DNA from: Schizosaccharomyces osmophilus
Lineage: Eukaryota > Ascomycota > Schizosaccharomycetes > Schizosaccharomycetales > Schizosaccharomycetaceae
Reading direction: 5' to 3'
Assembly (NCBI RefSeq): GCF_027921745.1
Contig: NC_079239.1
Span: 1,701,501 to 1,765,500 of the forward strand
Length of the DNA stretch: 64,000 nucleotides
Shown: positions 31,236 through 41,602 of the stretch, piece after piece
Layout: the number at the start of each line of letters is the position of its first letter
Numbering within the stretch: position 1 is the first letter of the stretch
Notes under the pieces: generated by a model
The model's database searches: none
What the model saw: only the letters and a program-made list of their open reading frames with translations
Told to the model about the DNA's origin: nothing
Program-made: the position numbers and the translations under genes

Positions 31236-32774
31236 TTACAGGTTCATACCTGAAGAGGACTGCATAGAAAGTAACGTTGGGGTGGCAGTAGACGACTGAA
31301 AAGGTGAGACATTACTAGAGGAATCCTTTGACTGTAAGCGCTGCTCAATTTTCTTTTTGGCTGCAATGCATTCTCTTTTCATATAGAGTTTTTCTTTATA
31401 AGTTTCTTGGGCAAATAAATCCAATTCTTGAGACTTAAGTCGTACATGTTGATCTAAATAATCAAAATGGGAAAGCTTGGAATCAATCAACTTCAATTGG
31501 GTGTCCATAGCCTCTTTCATAGTAGTTGACATTCGTTTTTCCTCGTCAGAAAGATAATCTTCAGATATATCATAGCTGGCATTGTCAATATCCATACTTT
31601 CATCTTTGATATGTGATGGAGTACGACTTTCAACTTCTTTAGTTGAATTGTTTCCAGCATTAACTGAATTTAAGTTTTTGAGTGAAGACGGCGTCACCAA
31701 TTTTGATAGTAATGTCACGACAGACAAAACCGGACTTTTGTCTTGTAAAGGACGCACTCCGGGATATGGGGTAGAGGAAGATTGAAAAAGCTCCCTATCT
31801 GTAGAAGGAAGATTTAGAAATTTCAATATACATTGCTCTATCGTTTTGGTGCCAACATGCCTGGAAATTTCGGACCAGTCCTCTGGGAACATATCAAGGC
31901 CTTCATATAAAAGGTTCATTTCTTGTGAGGTCCAATGCGTATTATCCTTTTTCGAAAAAGGATCAATTTTTCTATAATTATGAGGTGTTTTTGGTGGAGG
32001 AAATCTTTCTTGGTCGTAGCAAACCGAACAAATTGAATGAGGAGGGTCGGAATCGCTAGTATAGTAAGTGCCGCTAAGAATGCAACTGCAAGAATAGCAA
32101 TGAGTAGGAGCTGGTGCTTCTTTTTTTTCAATGTTTTGATTTTCCATGGCAGCCGGAGACGGTCGTGGAGCATTGCCCTTCAAAGTCTCCTCAACCTCAG
32201 AGTCATAGATATTTTTGCGGAGAATAGAAGGTTGTAGATTATATGGTTGAGTACGAGGAATAGAGGAAGGAGGGGGAGGGACAAGAGGTGCCAATCCTCT
32301 CGGAGTATCAGCCAAAACTTGAAAATGGCTTGTAGAAGGCGGGACAATTTTTGAGGGTCGTGTAGAAGGGTCTACATTATAGTTTATAAGTCCCCATTGT
32401 TCCAAGAATCGATGGACACGTAAAACAGCACAAACATCGCCTGCTAAATTACGTCTACAAGCAGTAAATGTCAGGTAGGCTTTCGGATTTAGTCGAAAAG
32501 CGCAAATCATGAAATCACGATACTCTTTGTAAACTTGAGGAGTTTTAGAAGAATTCTTATTGTCAAAGAACTCGGGGTTGCTGTTTCTCTCAATCTCATG
32601 TATATTACTGAAATCAAACCACTGAGCCCATTCAGGAATTTCTACAGAAGGTAATTGACTCAGTAAAAACTCTTTAGCTTCATCCTTCGGCTCATTGTCT
32701 TCTAATTCTATTTTTTCTTCCTCAATATCCATAGGAACGTTAGAATCGGTAGGAAGTTGGACTGGCTCAGACAT
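31236..32774 (-). CDS. ssr1: SWI/SNF and RSC subunit Ssr1 (Swi3-like)
   Basis: Intronless, 512 residues, typical for the short Swi3/Rsc8 branch. Domains in order: SWIRM at about 30-125 (QLPSVEIPEWAQWFDFSNIH, RNSNPEFFDNKN, FRLNPKAYLTFTACRRNLAG, HRFLEQWGLINYNVD), a ZZ-type zinc finger at about 222-262 (CYSCSCILSG...CSVCYDQERFP), a SANT domain at about 280-330 (HWTSQEMNLLYEGLDMF, EQCILKFLNLP) and a C-terminal coiled coil (about 430-490). Such proteins dimerise as the core scaffold of the SWI/SNF and RSC chromatin remodellers. Gene position between the GH16 gene and sec62 agrees with my memory of S. pombe. Confidence 0.94.
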   Translation of the reverse strand: MSEPVQLPTDSNVPMDIEEEKIELEDNEPKDEAKEFLLSQLPSVEIPEWAQWFDFSNIHEIERNSNPEFFDNKNSSKTPQVYKEYRDFMICAFRLNPKAYLTFTACRRNLAGDVCAVLRVHRFLEQWGLINYNVDPSTRPSKIVPPSTSHFQVLADTPRGLAPLVPPPPSSIPRTQPYNLQPSILRKNIYDSEVEETLKGNAPRPSPAAMENQNIEKKEAPAPTHCYSCSCILSGTYYTSDSDPPHSICSVCYDQERFPPPKTPHNYRKIDPFSKKDNTHWTSQEMNLLYEGLDMFPEDWSEISRHVGTKTIEQCILKFLNLPSTDRELFQSSSTPYPGVRPLQDKSPVLSVVTLLSKLVTPSSLKNLNSVNAGNNSTKEVESRTPSHIKDESMDIDNASYDISEDYLSDEEKRMSTTMKEAMDTQLKLIDSKLSHFDYLDQHVRLKSQELDLFAQETYKEKLYMKRECIAAKKKIEQRLQSKDSSSNVSPFQSSTATPTLLSMQSSSGMNL

Positions 32775-33469
32775 TTTGTTTTACTTTTCCCTTAAACAAT
32801 CAAAAACGTGTTTTAAAATCTTGTAAATAATATAAATGTACCTCTGAAAGCCTTGAATTTAAAGAATGTTTAATCTAACAGAAAAGAAACATTAATCATG
32901 CATATAAGACGCTGAGTAGTGTTTGTAAAAAATGGATGGAAAATACGAGGTCCAAAGGCTGAATAGGTGAATTATGTACTAGCTTCATATGGTTGAAATC
33001 TATGAGCGAAGGAAATTATGGGCAACATTATTTGTTTTTTTTTTCCTGTCGTGTTTAATGAAGTACTACTTCAGGTGATAATACGATCGGCACAACTCGG
33101 TTCTCATAAAAAAAAAAGAAAACATTCACAAGATGGAAAAGGAAGGAAACGGTTGATTTGAAGCTTTTTAATATGATTTAAATTATACTTTAAATGAAAT
33201 AAAATGTAAATTTTCCTTTGAAACAGGAATTACTACCAAAATCATTAAAGACTAGCTAGCAACCATAGATGAATGTACTTGCTCATATTAAAAGAATATT
33301 AGTATCGAGATGATAACAAAGGAAACAATCAAAGCACATTAAATGTAACACAGTTATGGAGAAGAGTCGACAGTGCTGGTCTATGCGCTGACAATGAACG
33401 AATGTCATTCTAAGCAAGCAAACAATTTTCGGAATTTATCTTTTCGTAAAAGTTTTGCCAAAAATGTTT
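32775..33469. other. spacer ssr1 to sec62
   Basis: 695 bp, minus-strand tandem spacer, AT-rich, with scattered T and A runs. It holds the ssr1 promoter and sec62 3' UTR. No gene or repeat recognised. Confidence 0.45.
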
Positions 33470-34312
33470 TTACTCATGCACTTCTTCTATAGTAGGGTTT
33501 CTCGGACCAGTTTTTGAGGAAGTACCTGTGTAATGAGGTTCGGCAGATGTGGATGTAGCAGCAGAGGATTGTTTTTCCGTAGAGCTAACGGAAGGGGAAG
33601 TATTTTTAAAATTGTTTTTTCCTTTCTTAGACTTCACTTCTGGTTTAGTATTATGCCAAGCCCAAACCGGTTTGAAACTATCACAAAAGCCGACGTCAGC
33701 GAGTAAATTAGGGAACAACCAAAGTCCAGGACTTGCAACAAGAGCAGTGAGACAATAGAATATAAAACGAAAGACGACCAAGGCAAAAAACAAAACTATA
33801 ATCCCCAAACCGGCCATACTAAGATACCAAGCTCCTATACGCATAGACATAGGCCACAGAGGGAATAGAACAAGTGTTAGTACAAGTAAAGCAAACAAAA
33901 CTGCTAAAACGATAACACGCTTTTGCAAAGGCTCATACAGCCAGACGTAGTGCATGTCATCCTGGAAATCTTGCGTCCGATTCACTTGCAGCTCCACAAC
34001 CTGCTGCTTTTTTTGCTTTGGGGGAAGCTTGTCAACGCGAACCATCATAGAGTTCATGATTAAAAGCTTGAACACGTCAACCACATCTTCGCGTGTTGAA
34101 ATAGAGGGAAATCCTTTTACCTTTTTCGGTGGGTACGAATCTGAGGTTAAAAACCGATAAGCTCTTTTCACTCTAAAATAGTAGACACGTTTTCCATTAA
34201 GTATCGCAGGCTTTGTTTTCAACTCTGGGCGAGATTTCAAATAGTTTGTGAATCGGATGGCAAACGCACGCGTTTCTTGGTCATTCTGGGCAGGTATGGT
34301 AGGATTATTCAT
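33470..34312 (-). CDS. sec62: ER translocon subunit Sec62
   Basis: Intronless, 280 residues. The N-terminal cytosolic domain carries the family block AFAIRFTNYLKSRPELKTKP and KRVYYFRVKRAYRFL (about 15-55), then MVRVDKLPPKQKK. Two membrane helices follow at about 132-155 and 160-195 (VIVLAVLFALLVLTLVLFPL, then LGIIVLFFALVVFRFIFYC). The C-terminus is polar with a basic stretch (KSKKGKNNFK). Sec62 works with Sec63, Sec71 and Sec72 at the Sec61 channel for post-translational protein import. Length matches the fungal family. Confidence 0.95.
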   Translation of the reverse strand: MNNPTIPAQNDQETRAFAIRFTNYLKSRPELKTKPAILNGKRVYYFRVKRAYRFLTSDSYPPKKVKGFPSISTREDVVDVFKLLIMNSMMVRVDKLPPKQKKQQVVELQVNRTQDFQDDMHYVWLYEPLQKRVIVLAVLFALLVLTLVLFPLWPMSMRIGAWYLSMAGLGIIVLFFALVVFRFIFYCLTALVASPGLWLFPNLLADVGFCDSFKPVWAWHNTKPEVKSKKGKNNFKNTSPSVSSTEKQSSAATSTSAEPHYTGTSSKTGPRNPTIEEVHE

Positions 34313-34879
34313 GCTAAATTCCCTTTCTATGAAATTTTCTTTCGTTTTTGGAGAAAAGGTAGATGCTCTGGATACGTTCGTAATCTACATTTGTGGGTAA
34401 CGAAGTTCGTTCTTCCAGTGTAATAGGATGTGTTTGATGATATGCTAACCCAAAGAGAGGCTGATTTCTACAGGTAAACATAAAGAAATGAAATCTTACT
34501 CTCTATTAGAAAAAGTAATAAAAAATAAAAAACCTTTGATATGCAGAAGGTCTTTATGTAAAAGTGGTAACATCATCATATAAAAATGTTTCGTAGTATT
34601 TAGTATGAAAGTAGCGGATTTCTGTATTTCTAACGTTTGAGCTGGAGCTTGTAGGTTTCAATTAAATGTAATTAACTACGGTCAATTGGCATTATATTCG
34701 TTCAAAGTAATTTCGACATGTCTGGGCTCTAGAACATAATCATGGGGACAGTCAAAAACAAAAGAAGGTTGGATCATTTTTAATTAACAAACCGTTGCAC
34801 TTATTTTAAGAGTAAGTGAACTTGATACCGGCAAAAAGTAGCCTTAACAAAGTGAAAACAAACGAAGAGGGAATTGACG
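34313..34879. other. spacer sec62 to pep7
   Basis: 567 bp tandem minus-strand spacer with the sec62 promoter and pep7 3' UTR. Nothing else recognised. Confidence 0.45.
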
Positions 34880-36493
34880 TTAAGATACATTCAGTTCTTC
34901 AATGCTTTCTTCAAGCTTCCGAATTTCATCCTGCAAAGGCCTTAAACTTTGCACTAGAGTATCTACTTCGGAGAACTTTCGTTTAAGTTTGGCCTTTCGT
35001 ATCATGTCTTCAACAAGGAACACTTGTTCCTCTATCACGATTTTCATCTGCATATATTCATTTTGCTTTTCTTCAGCTTCTTTCTTCCTAGCTAGTGTAT
35101 CTTGTTCCATCTGTGAAGACCAGCTTTGTCCAACTTGGAGCCGAGGAATAGCTTGTAAATGAAGAGCTGTCTCTTGTAAGAAGCTCTTTCCTTCGGCACA
35201 TATGCAATGTTTTAGGCGTTCTTCGTCTTCTGTATTTACTGAATAAGAGGAAATTTTTTTGATCGTAGATTCATACTTCAAGCACAAGTCTGAAAATCTT
35301 TGACGAACTTCCTTCGTTTTGCGTAGCAACTCTTGAGTGACTACACTTCCACTCAGTAATTCTGCCAAGTTTTCTTTGTATAATTTGATGTAGTTTTGAA
35401 GCGCATGGCGAAACACCTGTAAATGGTTGATGTGTAATACATACCCCGGAATATGCTTCTTGTCTTTTCGAAAGGCGAGGGTTTTGAAATAATTTTGATT
35501 GCACGAATTGCAAATCAAAAGATTTTGGAAATGATTCGAATGCAAAATTTCGAGCACACAGAATCGACAAACAACTCTTCCACATAACCGACAATGCCGC
35601 CGACGGCGAGTTAAAGTAAACTCGTTTTCACATTCAGGACACGTTTCCACCTCTGAGTCTTCTTGCCAATTTACAATTTCCTGTTCCATTTTCTTTGCTT
35701 TGTTCTTCAGTAACGCATCTAAAACGGATACCTCTTCGGAGGACCATAGAAATTGAAGTCGCTGCATGCGCTTCTCTAAACGAAGAAACTCGATCCTCCT
35801 TTTGTCAGCAATCGGCTTCCGAAAGCTTTCGAAGGTGGGAAATCGAGAACGAGATTGGCCATGTACATCGTCGTAGCCTGGCCGATTTTCGTAACATTGT
35901 TTGCATACGCGGGACCAAAATCCAAAATCTGGATCATAACCTGCTGAAACCGAAAGCTTAGCTTGGTATAGAGTATGATAGTTGCAAAATACATAACCAC
36001 ACCTGCGACAATGGATACGTCCATTCACAAAATTTAAGACTTTGTCACAAGTGGGATCATAGCATTTCATATCGGCAACTTCTGGTTGCCAATGCTCTCT
36101 CGCAATAACCGGATCCGTAAGCTTTGTAGCTTCAATACCGATAGCACCAGTCTGATCCCCATTTTGTTCATAAGGTTCCAGCTTCAGCAACCGCTGGGCA
36201 GCTTTTGCGTGCAGGGTAGTGGCTCCATTGATCGTTCTCAAAAACCAAGAATTGACAAAGTCTTGATGCTTTGGCTGTGTTTCTTCTTCCAGGGTAATAT
36301 GAGTGATGTCTATGTGATCATTTAAGGACTGTAAGTTTGGTAACTCCAACCCACAAATTGGGCATTCAACGGATCTTTGAAGACTAATCGATTCGCTTAA
36401 ACTCTCGCTGTGATTAGTACTCCTTGAATTGTTCGATGGAACTCGAGCGCCAATTCGTCTTTTGCCATTTTGCATTCTAGATTCTTTTGCCAA
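34880..36493 (-). CDS. pep7: FYVE endosomal tether Pep7/Vac1
   Basis: Intronless, 537 residues. A C2H2 finger at about 42-65 (CPICGLELPNLQSLNDHIDI) is followed by two FYVE-type zinc domains: a first, degenerate one at about 142-205 (CYDPTCDKVLNF, CRRCGYVFC, RVCKQCYENR) and a second, complete one at about 280-335 with the phosphoinositide-binding core RRRRHCRLCGRVVCRFC. The C-terminal third is coiled coil (about 375-537), including a helix toward the end that in the family binds Rab5-class GTPases. Pep7/Vac1 binds PtdIns3P on endosomes and tethers Golgi-derived vesicles together with Vps45 and the syntaxin Pep12. It is divergent from use1. Confidence 0.93.
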   Translation of the reverse strand: MAKESRMQNGKRRIGARVPSNNSRSTNHSESLSESISLQRSVECPICGLELPNLQSLNDHIDITHITLEEETQPKHQDFVNSWFLRTINGATTLHAKAAQRLLKLEPYEQNGDQTGAIGIEATKLTDPVIAREHWQPEVADMKCYDPTCDKVLNFVNGRIHCRRCGYVFCNYHTLYQAKLSVSAGYDPDFGFWSRVCKQCYENRPGYDDVHGQSRSRFPTFESFRKPIADKRRIEFLRLEKRMQRLQFLWSSEEVSVLDALLKNKAKKMEQEIVNWQEDSEVETCPECENEFTLTRRRRHCRLCGRVVCRFCVLEILHSNHFQNLLICNSCNQNYFKTLAFRKDKKHIPGYVLHINHLQVFRHALQNYIKLYKENLAELLSGSVVTQELLRKTKEVRQRFSDLCLKYESTIKKISSYSVNTEDEERLKHCICAEGKSFLQETALHLQAIPRLQVGQSWSSQMEQDTLARKKEAEEKQNEYMQMKIVIEEQVFLVEDMIRKAKLKRKFSEVDTLVQSLRPLQDEIRKLEESIEELNVS

Positions 36494-37463
36494 TTCTCTC
36501 TGTATGTTATCTACAGGAAAAATAATAGACTTGGTTCGGTTTAAATTCCAGTACTTTCTTTTCGTCCAGTCAATACATACAAAAGAGCGCTTCAGACAGT
36601 CCTTTCTTTTAATTATACGTTATTGAATCCTAGTAAACAGGTCATATATGAATCAAAGTAGATTCTAAGTAGTGAATTTTCAAATACTTTTTAATTTAGA
36701 TAAATAAATTACAAGGGAAAGTTGGAGATATCTTGAAAGTGTATGTACGACATGAGTGGTGAGGAAGCCTTGATCATTGCTTTACTCTTTCCTTAAACGT
36801 TTCATTTTCTGGTAGTAAAGAAACAATTAAGCAAAGAATTAAAATTGATTAAATCATAGAAGATTAGCAAGGATTTGGGTCTCCTTTATAACATGGCTCG
36901 TTGTACTTCCAGAAAACGAATACAGGGAATTAGTCTTTACTAAAAGGCAAGATGGATAATAAATAGGAAATTTATTAAAGAAATTCAAATATTTATTCTT
37001 CCTTTAAATCTGTTTCAAGCCTATTTTCTGTCAATTGACTCGCTACATTGCACTAATAAATAACTAAATAAAATCGAAATTGTGTATAAATTGTCATGAA
37101 GATATGAAGAGAGAACGTTGTTTACAAGAGTAAAAATCGGTTTATAAAGAACGGTAAGTATTTTTCTAAGAAGAATGCTAAGAATATTCATGCAAAGAAA
37201 ATCAAATCGAATTCACAGACAGATATTTCAATATGCCTCTGTGTATCCAATTTTTAAATTAACTTTGGTATAGAAAAGAAATACATAGACGAAGAGACAG
37301 ACTAGTCTACGATATTCAGGATTGTGAGTTTCTCATGACTTGGGTTTTACCACATTAGTTCGCAAAAACAAAAACACAGGGAAAGCCTGTGACATTCAAG
37401 ATCAAAATACAAAGAAAAGGATATAGTTGATCCTTAAATTGAGAAACGTTAATTTGGACGATT
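36494..37463. other. divergent spacer pep7 / use1
   Basis: 970 bp between two divergent start codons, long for this region. No coding frame of quality and no RNA gene recognised; both promoters lie here. Confidence 0.45.
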
Positions 37464-38132
37464 ATGAGTGAAGATTTGGTGTATACATTGGAACGACGAT
37501 TTCGACAAGAGCAATCCTCTTTTGTAGACCCATTAGAACTTTGCAAAGTTGAGAAAAATTTGGATTATGCTCGGAAAAACCTTTGGAAAGAAGGAAAGTG
37601 CCAATTGGAAAGAGTGGGAGAACCAGAAGGATTGTCAATTCGAATCTTGACTCTCCAAGGACGGATCAACGATCTGAGAGTAGCTCTTGAAGCTAAAATA
37701 GAGCATGAAGAAAACAATTTTAAGAAGGAACAAGAAAAAGAAGCAGCATCGACAATGGAGGAAATTCGCAAACGGGAAACCCACGAACGACAGCAAGAGC
37801 AGCACTTACAATTTGGTAATTCACAGCTTCTGAATCATCAACGGTCCGTCCAAGCAGATATTTCTGACTCTCTACTTCACATGGCATCCGCCTTGAAAGA
37901 AAATGCAATCTCTTTTACAAATGCTTTGGTAAATGACAACCAAGTAGTAGGACAGGCGGGCTCTCTGTTAGACAAAAACGCAAAAAGCCTTGACAACACA
38001 CATCAAAAAGTGAAAGACTTTACAAAATCGAAAAAGCTTTCCTTCTGGTTACAGATCGGAATGGTTCTCGCCGTGGTCATTTCGTTCCTAATTATGATGT
38101 TTATTTTACAGTTTACGAAAAACCAAAACTAA
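37464..38132 (+). CDS. use1: ER SNARE Use1
   Basis: Intronless, 222 residues. The N-terminal half is charged and helical (LERRFRQEQSS, LEAKIEHEENNFKKEQEKEA). A SNARE-like heptad region follows at about 135-190 (LLHMASALKENAISFTNALV, then LLDKNAKSLDNTHQKV), and the protein ends in one tail anchor (FWLQIGMVLAVVISFLIMMF) with four polar residues after it. This is the Use1 layout: an ER-resident Q-SNARE for retrograde Golgi-to-ER traffic, acting with Sec20, Ufe1 and Sec22. Overall similarity to the family is low outside the SNARE part, as usual for Use1; Sec20 is a less likely alternative because of the heptad pattern and size. Confidence 0.82.
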   Translation: MSEDLVYTLERRFRQEQSSFVDPLELCKVEKNLDYARKNLWKEGKCQLERVGEPEGLSIRILTLQGRINDLRVALEAKIEHEENNFKKEQEKEAASTMEEIRKRETHERQQEQHLQFGNSQLLNHQRSVQADISDSLLHMASALKENAISFTNALVNDNQVVGQAGSLLDKNAKSLDNTHQKVKDFTKSKKLSFWLQIGMVLAVVISFLIMMFILQFTKNQN

Positions 38133-38461
38133 TGACAATTCACAATCTAATCGATATGTATTTATTGTATTTCTTAGCTATGAAGACAGGGAAAAGCTTC
38201 GAATTGCTCTTGCCTGCAAAGTTTAGTATATCCAATCAACGTTACAACTCTACTACTGTAAATACAAGAGGTATGGCAATTAGCAAAAGTAAGTGCTTAC
38301 TGTTTTCGAATTTTTCACATTTGTTTATACAATACTAGCCTCAATTAAGAGTAAACAACCATTAACGAATTTTGAATGTACCGATCACTTGAAAATCTCA
38401 TCAATGAGGAAAAAACGCTAAGATAACTATTGTGTTCCTTTTTATATACCAAAGAATTTCA
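38133..38461. other. convergent spacer use1 / rps24
   Basis: 329 bp of 3' UTR sequence for two converging genes; no other feature. Confidence 0.5.
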
Positions 38462-38922
38462 TTAATCTTGGTTCTTGGCCTTTCTCTTGGCAAGACGCTT
38501 GCCAGTACCGAAGACCTTCTTGCCTCTATTCTTACGTTGCTTGCGTTGTTGACGAGCAACCTTCTCAATAGGTTGAGCTTGGCCAACACGAACCAAACGG
38601 TAGTGAGGTTCAAACTTCTTCATGGCTTCATTGGAGTCGTAGATCAAGGCGAAACCTGTAGATCTGCCACCACCAAATTGAGTACGAAGGCCAAAGGCAG
38701 TAATGCTGTCAGCATCGGCCTTGTACATTTGACCCAACTTTTCACGAAGTTCATTCTTGGAAAGGTTGGCCTTGCCAGGGTGCAAAATGTCAACGACCTA
38801 ATAATCCCAGTTAGTCATCCTGTCAGAAATAGCCGAATGTCTTTTCTTCTTACCATTTGCTTGCGTTGAAGCAAGCGGTTAGTCATAAACTTGCGAGTTC
38901 TAATGGTCACCGCCTCACTCAT
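38462..38922 (-). CDS. rps24: 40S ribosomal protein eS24
   Basis: Two exons (38854-38922, 38462-38797) separated by a 56-nt intron (GTAAGA...GACTAACTGGGATTATTAG) give 134 residues, the family length. The protein starts [20 protein letters not shown] and carries [40 protein letters not shown] and the basic tail ([14 protein letters not shown]), all typical for eS24. Codon use is strongly biased to the highly expressed set. A HomolD box lies 58 bp before the start. Fission yeasts often have two rps24 paralogues; which copy this is cannot be told here, though gene order suggests the one called rps2401. Confidence 0.97.
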
Positions 38923-38979
38923 ATTGGTCTTGCTGTAACTTCGTAGCTTGCAAGTTTCGAAATTTACTACCAGAAAGAA

Positions 38980-38987
38980 CAGTCACG
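38980..38987 (+). promoter_or_regulatory. HomolD box of rps24
   Basis: CAGTCACG at 38980-38987, 58 bp upstream of the rps24 start, seven of eight bases of the HomolD core CAGTCACA. HomolD replaces the TATA box in fission yeast ribosomal protein promoters and works in either orientation. No clear HomolE element was seen beside it. Confidence 0.72.
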
Positions 38988-39181
38988 TCCAAAGTGTTGG
39001 ATAATACCGCACAGCACTATTTCTCATAAAACCGGATGTAATTAACAGGTAGTGCTTCGCAATACCGAAAAGTTATATAACATATTATAATGAGCCCTAA
39101 TGAGTGATAATCATAGCAAAGGCGTATTATGCTTACCAAGTAAACACTAGAGACAAAGCCATTGAAAAGAAGTAGGTAGCA

Positions 39182-41488
39182 ATGGAAAGGTTATTGACTC
39201 CTTTTTTCTTCTTGAAGAAGAAGGAAACAAAGAGAATTGACTGGGTAGAGCCATTTACGGCATTTGTTTCAAGAATATATGGAAATAGCATCGATATAGA
39301 CGATGAAATCAAAAACTTCAACAATTTACGCGACAATATGTTAGGAGCAGACGATGCAAACTCCGGGAAAAACGTGATTTACTGTTACTATGGACAATTG
39401 GACTATTTGTCGTTTCGATTTCCCACTGGTGGAAATGGAATTAACATTATCTTCGAATGGAATGATAGTTTATCCAAAGGTGATTCGTGGTATAAGCAGT
39501 CATCCTTAGCCTTTGAACGTGCTTGCGTTTTGTTTAACTTAGCTGGCTTGCTTTCAAGATTAGCTGCTACTCACGCTACCCGGTACACCGTTCAGGATTA
39601 TAAGCAAGCAGCGAACTATCTTCAGTGCGCTTCCGGTATCTTTAAGATGATTCGGGAGTCTTTTTTGCATGCTCCTGGAAAAGATTTTGATTCACAGTTT
39701 CTGTTAGGAGTCCATTACCTACTCCTTGCACAGGCTCAAGAATGTGTACTTGGTCACATGTCGATGTCCAAAATGAGCATGTCTCTAGCAGCAAAAATAT
39801 CTGCTAGTGCTGCAAATTTATACGAATCTTCCTTGCGTTCTTTTGAATCTATGGATTCATCTCCAAATGCCTTTTTCGTTTCCTTAGCATCTGCAAAGCA
39901 TCAGACTTTAGAAGGTATATCTTGTTATTTGATGGCTGAGAGCTTTAAACAGGATTCAAAATATGGATTGGCTATTGGTTTTTACAATAAAGCTAAAATA
40001 AGGCTTCAAGCTGGCCAAAAATCTTTTTCATGTGTTAAACCAGATCCCGAGTTTATACATAAGCAAAGCACTAGTGAATATACGAATTCTCTTTCAAGTT
40101 TTATAAAGGACAGCTTAAAAGGATCAATTAACAGCACTGAGAAAGACAACGATTTTGTTTTTCACGAACCTGTCATTCGGGAAGCTGAACTCCCACAAAT
40201 CCAACCTTTACAAGCGCTTCCTTATCTTACTTTAGACAAGTTATTTAATGGAAAGGAGACTGCAAAGTCTGTAGTTGGTGATGACTTATTTAAAGCGTTT
40301 GTTCCTAGTGCCGTTACTACTGCCATCTCCTTGTATTCTGAAGAAACTGCGAAGCTTTTCCGATATGAACAGGAGGAAGTAGAACGACAAAATACACAGT
40401 TAGCAACCGTGTTTGCTTCTTTGGATGTTGAGCATTTGCAAGAACTGACGCGTTCGGATTCTGACTCTTCTGCTTTGCCAAAGGAACTGGCAGATGCCAG
40501 AACAAAAATAGTTCATCAACAGTTTTCAGAGCAGTTTCAGCATTTAAGAGAGAAACCAATTCAGTTAAAACGAATTTTAATTCAGTCGGAATCCGAATTG
40601 GATAAAGAGAGTTTAGAAAATTCTAAAATGAACTCTCGTTTTGGTGCAGCCTGGACGTTGTCTCCTAGTCAGGTATTTGCGTCTCCTTTTCGTCAACAAA
40701 TTCATTCTTTTTTTCAAGATTTAGAAAAAGCTGCTTCCATAGATAAAGCTATTTTCCAGCAATATCAATCGATTAAGGGAGACATTGAGACGCTTTGTGA
40801 CAGCAATAAGATGGACGCTCTTTTTGGATCAGCGGCGGTTTCTTTGATGGAAAGTTCCAACGTTCCAAACTTATTAGATTTACCGGATGACAATCTAGAA
40901 TTGGAGAGAGAGATGAAGATTCAGTTGGATCTACTAGAGGAGCTTCAAACTCGGGTACAAAAGCTTGTCCCAAATCGTGAAGTTACCCTCAAAACACTCC
41001 AAGATAACTGTTTACATGATGATATATCTGAAGCGTTAATGCAAAACAGCAACAAGGGTGAGAACTCTATAGCCATTGAACAGCTTTTTGCCCAACAATT
41101 AAAAAAATTTGACCCTATGCGGAATCGTTTGCATGGATCTTATCGTCAACAACAACTACTCGTAGGAGAAATGAGAAACGCTGTTCAAAAACTGAAGCGG
41201 AATCCTAACTTTAATAAGAAACTGGATTGTTATAATCAATCCTTAACCAAAAACAAAGACGTATCTGTTCGACTCCTTTCGTCGGCAATCACTGCAAATG
41301 CAATCGCTGAAGGTATCTCAAATGGATTGAATTACTATCGTTCTCTGGAAGTGAAAATAGAGGATTTTGGTTCAAAATTGAAAAATAGGCTATTAAGCAG
41401 AAGAAAGGAAGGAGCTCAATGTCTAGCAAACATGAATTCCAATAACCATTCTAACTTGTCTTCCAACATGCGAAATCTTCATCTCTAG
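39182..41488 (+). CDS. rim20: Bro1-domain protein, PalA/Rim20-like
   Basis: Intronless, 768 residues. The Bro1 domain fills about 1-370 (N-terminal basic start, then DWVEPFTAFVSRIYG, IEWNDS-like block FEWNDSLSKGDSWYKQSSL and ACVLFNLAGLLSRLAATHAT, YLQCASGIFKMIRESF). The rest is a long coiled V-like domain (about 380-740) with many heptads, ending in a basic Ser/Asn-rich tail. Bro1 domains bind the ESCRT-III subunit Snf7/Vps32. The absence of a long Pro-rich C-terminus with an ubiquitin peptidase recruiting motif points to PalA/Rim20 of the pH-response pathway rather than Bro1 itself; the symbol is given by family. It is divergent from rps24. Confidence 0.85.
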   Translation: MERLLTPFFFLKKKETKRIDWVEPFTAFVSRIYGNSIDIDDEIKNFNNLRDNMLGADDANSGKNVIYCYYGQLDYLSFRFPTGGNGINIIFEWNDSLSKGDSWYKQSSLAFERACVLFNLAGLLSRLAATHATRYTVQDYKQAANYLQCASGIFKMIRESFLHAPGKDFDSQFLLGVHYLLLAQAQECVLGHMSMSKMSMSLAAKISASAANLYESSLRSFESMDSSPNAFFVSLASAKHQTLEGISCYLMAESFKQDSKYGLAIGFYNKAKIRLQAGQKSFSCVKPDPEFIHKQSTSEYTNSLSSFIKDSLKGSINSTEKDNDFVFHEPVIREAELPQIQPLQALPYLTLDKLFNGKETAKSVVGDDLFKAFVPSAVTTAISLYSEETAKLFRYEQEEVERQNTQLATVFASLDVEHLQELTRSDSDSSALPKELADARTKIVHQQFSEQFQHLREKPIQLKRILIQSESELDKESLENSKMNSRFGAAWTLSPSQVFASPFRQQIHSFFQDLEKAASIDKAIFQQYQSIKGDIETLCDSNKMDALFGSAAVSLMESSNVPNLLDLPDDNLELEREMKIQLDLLEELQTRVQKLVPNREVTLKTLQDNCLHDDISEALMQNSNKGENSIAIEQLFAQQLKKFDPMRNRLHGSYRQQQLLVGEMRNAVQKLKRNPNFNKKLDCYNQSLTKNKDVSVRLLSSAITANAIAEGISNGLNYYRSLEVKIEDFGSKLKNRLLSRRKEGAQCLANMNSNNHSNLSSNMRNLHL

Positions 41489-41602
41489 CCAGGTCAATTC
41501 TAGGTAACAGGTGGTTGTTACCCCTTTTCTTTGTCCCCCAAGCGTATGCAATGACATTAATGGCAGTTTTGATGAAAAATTGAAGTATTTCACATATCCA
41601 AT